DNA of 6,825 bases from Coriobacteriales bacterium (GTDB lineage: Bacteria > Actinomycetota > Coriobacteriia > Coriobacteriales > UBA8131). Below the pieces are notes generated by a model. That model saw only the letters and a list, made by a program, of their open reading frames with translations. It was not told the origin of the DNA and did no database searches. The stretch is taken from NCBI GenBank assembly GCA_031286245.1, contig JAITUO010000019.1, positions 1-6,825 on the forward strand, in the 5' to 3' direction. Within the stretch, counting starts at the first letter, position 1, and the number at the start of each line of letters is the position of its first letter. The position numbers were made by a program, and so were the translations under genes. This document shows positions 5,470 through 6,825 of this stretch, in pieces.

Positions 5470-6779
5470 TAGCCTGCCAGTAGCTGCTCAACAGCTGCCA
5501 GTCGAATACAGATTGCCAGTAGCTCACAAGCCATCTCCAACTCTTCAATCGCAGGATAACTTGGAGCAATTCGGATATTCGAATCATTCGGGTCTTTGCC
5601 TCCAGGCCAGGTAGCCCCGGCATCAGTTAACACCACTCCGGCGTCCTTAGCCATTGCCACTACTTGTTTAGCCAGGCCAGGCAAGGTGTCCAGCAAGATG
5701 AAGTATCCACCCAGAGGCTTTACCCAGTTGGCAACCCCAAGCCCAGCCAGCTCGCGGTTCAAGACCTCATCAACCATTTCGAACTTCGGTGCCAGCATGC
5801 CTGCCAGCATACGCATATGCTGGTGGATTCCCTGTAAAGCCAGACCTTCACCGCCACCAATGGCCTCCAGCCAGCGGACATGCCTGAGCTGGTTGACCTT
5901 GTCCGGGCCGATGGTCTGGATGCTCAGATGGGCTTCAATCTCTGCCAGATTAGCCTCTGAAGATGCCAGGGCACTGATACCACCACCGGCATAACTGATC
6001 TTTGATGTAGAAGCAAACATATACCAGATGTCTGGATTACCTGCTTCATCACAAGCAGTCTTCAAGTCGAGCAAACTAGCAGTATAAACGGAGTCAGGAT
6101 ATAGGTCATGCACCGAATAGGCGTTGTCCCAGTATATTCGGAAGTCAGGAGCAGCCGGTTTGAGAGCTGCCAACCGCCTGACAACGGTATCGGAGTAGGT
6201 GATGCCTTGCGGATTGGAATACTTCGGAACACACCAGATTCCTTTGACGGTAGGATCGGTCACGGCATTCTGTACAAGATCCATATCCGGACCATCGTCA
6301 AGCATCGGAATTGGGATGTTTTCAAAGCCAAAAGCCTCTGTCACTGCGAAATGACGATCGTATCCAGGCGTTGGACAGAGGAATCGCAGCTTACCTTGCT
6401 GAGTCATCGGAGTCGCACCGCGCAAGCCGAACAACATGCCGCGGGCGACGGTGTCATACATCAGAGTCAGTGAGGAATTGTTACCAACTAAAACATTGGC
6501 GAATGGGACACCAAGCAAGCCCGCCATCAGACTGCAGGCCTCAGGAATTCCACGGATGATTCCGTAGTTGCGTGTGTCTTCGCCATTGCTATCCAGCGGG
6601 CGTTGATCGGTCGGCAGAGCGACCAGCAGTCCAGCCGCCTGATCCAGCTGGCTGGGAGATGGCTTGCCGCGAGCCATATTCAATTTCAGACCACGCTCTT
6701 TGAAGGCTGTGTACCTGGCTTGCAGTTCGGACAGCTCGGCTTTTAGTTCAAGTGGTGACAGGTCTTGATATGCGATCAT
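5469..6779 (-). CDS. Class I PLP aminotransferase, type Ic aspartate aminotransferase-like
   Basis: This is a 436-residue PLP enzyme with GGGAG six to ten bases before ATG 6779-6777. The opening FKERGLKLNMARGKPS (26-41) is characteristic of the Ic subgroup (Pfam Aminotran_MocR), exemplified by aspartate aminotransferases of Corynebacterium and other Gram-positives. YGIIRG (72-77), SNPQG (188-192, with N189 for PLP), DNAYSVHDL (218-226, with D218 for the pyridine nitrogen and Y221), ASTSKISYAGGG (256-267, K260 for the Schiff base) and NIRIAPS (401-407, R403 for the substrate carboxylate) are all intact. The length is normal for the family. It should transfer the amino group between aspartate (or a related amino acid) and 2-oxoglutarate in the cytosol. 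The exact amino acid is not settled by sequence, since members are also annotated as alanine or aromatic aminotransferases. It is the first gene of a likely two-gene unit; its promoter would lie beyond the window's right edge. Confidence 0.92.
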   Translation of the reverse strand: MIAYQDLSPLELKAELSELQARYTAFKERGLKLNMARGKPSPSQLDQAAGLLVALPTDQRPLDSNGEDTRNYGIIRGIPEACSLMAGLLGVPFANVLVGNNSSLTLMYDTVARGMLFGLRGATPMTQQGKLRFLCPTPGYDRHFAVTEAFGFENIPIPMLDDGPDMDLVQNAVTDPTVKGIWCVPKYSNPQGITYSDTVVRRLAALKPAAPDFRIYWDNAYSVHDLYPDSVYTASLLDLKTACDEAGNPDIWYMFASTSKISYAGGGISALASSEANLAEIEAHLSIQTIGPDKVNQLRHVRWLEAIGGGEGLALQGIHQHMRMLAGMLAPKFEMVDEVLNRELAGLGVANWVKPLGGYFILLDTLPGLAKQVVAMAKDAGVVLTDAGATWPGGKDPNDSNIRIAPSYPAIEELEMACELLAICIRLAAVEQLLAG

Positions 6780-6795
6780 GGTCTTCTCCCTCAGT

Positions 6796-6825
6796 GGTTT
6801 GGTACTTTTTGGTACTGCTTGGTGC
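6796..6825 (-). repeat. 10-bp-period motif upstream of the aminotransferase
   Basis: On the minus strand ACCAAGCAGT, ACCAAAAAGT and ACCAAACCAC follow each other at exactly 10-bp steps, one helical turn, 17-46 bp upstream of the ATG. The pattern could be a face-phased binding site or a small slippage repeat. It is cut by the window edge and too short to judge. Confidence 0.3.

Overview
The window looks like an ordinary chromosomal segment of a mid-GC, anaerobic Gram-positive bacterium, most likely a clostridial Firmicute. This is an inference from strong AGGAGG-type ribosome sites, a Tat-exported lipoprotein flavoprotein of the FAD_binding_2 (fumarate-reductase-like) family, a stand-alone uroporphyrinogen-decarboxylase-like protein of the kind found in anaerobes with corrinoid/methyl metabolism, and a YvlD-type small membrane protein. 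I saw no rRNA, tRNA, CRISPR array, transposase or phage gene.

Layout. At the left edge a minus-strand gene for a secreted, probably beta-helical protein runs out of the window (455 to 1). Next comes a 667-bp gap (456-1122) with a near-perfect 47-bp inverted repeat (687-733/833-879). A sigma-70-like plus-strand promoter ends just before it. A Tat lipoprotein flavin oxidoreductase follows (1123-2808, +). Its last 22 bases are tandemly duplicated across the stop codon, and a strong two-way terminator (2882-2915) separates it from a convergent permuted papain-like (YiiX-type) protein (3547-2948, -). After a 278-bp AT-richer divergent spacer comes the URO-D-like gene (3826-4806, +), whose open frame extends upstream but whose start is best placed at 3826. 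Three 37/38-bp GC-rich repeats (4836-4947) separate it from a convergent pair on the minus strand: a type Ic aminotransferase (6779-5469), then a four-TM YvlD/holin-4-like protein (5391-4957). The 77 bp between these two are almost entirely four copies of a 17-bp repeat.

Working relationships. The only likely operon is aminotransferase then YvlD-like, and no functional link between the two is evident. The flavoprotein and URO-D-like gene are each probably monocistronic. Both belong to well-known superfamilies, but both appear to lack residues that define the best-characterised members: the fumarate-reductase His/Arg in the first and the Zn-binding Cys ligands of MtaA-type methyltransferases in the second. 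Their substrates cannot be named from sequence alone.

The most unusual DNA is non-coding: the 47-bp inverted repeat, which as RNA fits better on the plus strand, and three unrelated tandem repeats placed exactly at 3' ends of genes. I found no convincing new multi-gene system; the findings are candidate elements and divergent enzymes.
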